Of a DNA stretch of 64,000 bases, positions 63,428 to 64,000 are shown piece after piece. The notes under the pieces are model-generated. The model saw nothing but the letters and a program-made list of their open reading frames with translations, did not search any database and was not told the DNA's origin. This DNA comes from Siccirubricoccus sp. G192 (GTDB taxonomy: Bacteria; Pseudomonadota; Alphaproteobacteria; Acetobacterales; Acetobacteraceae), in NCBI RefSeq assembly GCF_019084075.1, contig NZ_JAHREN010000001.1, positions 3,507,501 through 3,571,500 of the forward strand, read 5' to 3'. Made by a program: the position numbers and the translations under genes. Position 1 is the stretch's first letter, and each line of letters starts with the position of its first letter.

Positions 63428-64000
63428 ATGGCGGAAGACCCGAGGCTGGACCCGGAGATGCGCGCCTTCAACGCCATGATGGAGGCGGCGGCGCAGCGGC
63501 AGCCGCCGATTCGCCTGACCCTGCCCTTCGACGAGCCGCGCGCGCTCACCGAGGCGCTGAACCTGCCGCTGGCCGAAGGCGGGCCGACGATGGCCGAGAG
63601 CACCGATCGCTGGCTGCCGCTCCGCGGCCGGCGCATCCAGTGCCGGGTGCATCGGCCCAGCCGCGGTACCGGCCCGCTGCCCGTGCTGGTCTATCTGCAT
63701 GGCGGCGGCTGGGTCTGGAACAGCATCGACACGCATGACCGGCTGATGCGCGAATACGCCGCCGCCGCCGGCTGCGCGGTGATCGGCCCGGATTACGCGC
63801 TGAGCCCGGAAGCGGCCTTCCCCCAGGCGCTGGAGGAATGCGCCGGGGTGGCCGCCTGGGTCGCGGCGCATGGCGCGGAGTGGGGCCTCGACCCGGCGCG
63901 CATCGTGCTGGGCGGCGATTCCGCCGGGGCCAACCTCGCCGCCGGGGCGGCGCTGCTGCTGCGGGAGGCGGCGAAGCCCGTGGCACTGCGCGGGCTGCTG
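63428..64000 (+). CDS. Alpha/beta hydrolase, HSL-type esterase, 5' part
   Basis: The gene runs off the window after about 191 codons. The oxyanion motif YLHGGGWVWNS and the nucleophile motif GGDSAGANLAAGAALL are those of the hormone-sensitive-lipase (family IV) esterases; the Asp and His lie beyond the edge. An AGGAGGG lies just before ATG 63428. It diverges from the Pat-like gene across 118 bases. Confidence 0.88.
   Translation, partial: MAEDPRLDPEMRAFNAMMEAAAQRQPPIRLTLPFDEPRALTEALNLPLAEGGPTMAESTDRWLPLRGRRIQCRVHRPSRGTGPLPVLVYLHGGGWVWNSIDTHDRLMREYAAAAGCAVIGPDYALSPEAAFPQALEECAGVAAWVAAHGAEWGLDPARIVLGGDSAGANLAAGAALLLREAAKPVALRGLL

Noticed and set aside
1..64000. CRISPR arrays, tRNA/rRNA genes, prophage genes, toxin-antitoxin or defence modules
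   Set aside because: I scanned for regular short repeats, tRNA-like cloverleaf ends, integrases and phage structural motifs and found none that I could support.

Overview
The window is about 64 kb of very GC-rich chromosome. The Tad pilus locus, the abundance of dipeptide-type ABC importers and the ATGA/TGATG-coupled operons point to an alphaproteobacterium, probably Acetobacteraceae of the Roseomonas group. That placement is inference from gene content and composition; no rRNA or other marker gene is present. I see no tRNA, rRNA, CRISPR array or prophage.

Layout. 1-6.7 kb: the end of an OmpR-type response regulator, its PAS histidine kinase, an MFS carboxylate-type permease, a MetX-like alpha/beta hydrolase and a membrane hybrid histidine kinase. 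7.0-18.4 kb: a complete Tad (Flp pilus) locus. tadG, tadE and a tadE/F-like gene face left. flp, tadV, cpaB, cpaC, a mini-cpaD, cpaE, cpaF, tadB, tadC and tadD face right. flp has its own leader dyad and a strong intrinsic terminator before tadV. 18.4-20.5 kb: a 2,095-bp Tn3-family element with 38-bp inverted repeats and a 5-bp target duplication. It sits in the 3' end of tadD and carries a secreted beta-propeller gene plus a tnpA remnant. 20.8-31.6 kb: a TPP enzyme, orphan oppDF ATPases, a one-domain RAM protein, a gamma-glutamyltransferase/macrodomain/amidase operon, csaA-gpt and a CorC-type protein. 31.9-37.2 kb: an NdvB-like GH17-GT2 glucan synthase, a small coiled-coil protein, eda-kdgK and a lipoprotein.

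37.2-48.5 kb: a seven-gene leftward operon (binding protein, two permeases, fused ATPase, two M20 hydrolases, MlrC) diverges from a deacetylase plus M19 dipeptidase pair. This looks like an uptake and breakdown island for an amide or peptide substrate. 48.5-56.4 kb: comM, a secreted gamma-glutamyltransferase, creA and a second dpp operon without a binding protein. 56.6-64 kb: an AI-2E-type permease, hyi-glxR (tartronate semialdehyde metabolism), an XRE regulator with a nested dyad upstream, a Pat-like acetyltransferase and the start of an esterase.

Quality caution. Fourteen genes contain apparent frameshifts at 17 sites. Fifteen of those sites are G or C runs. This is most simply explained by assembly homopolymer error, so interrupted genes are annotated over their full inferred span, not as genuine pseudogenes. 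Start codons were chosen from ribosome-binding sites and family N-termini. All family assignments come from reading the translations, without database searches.
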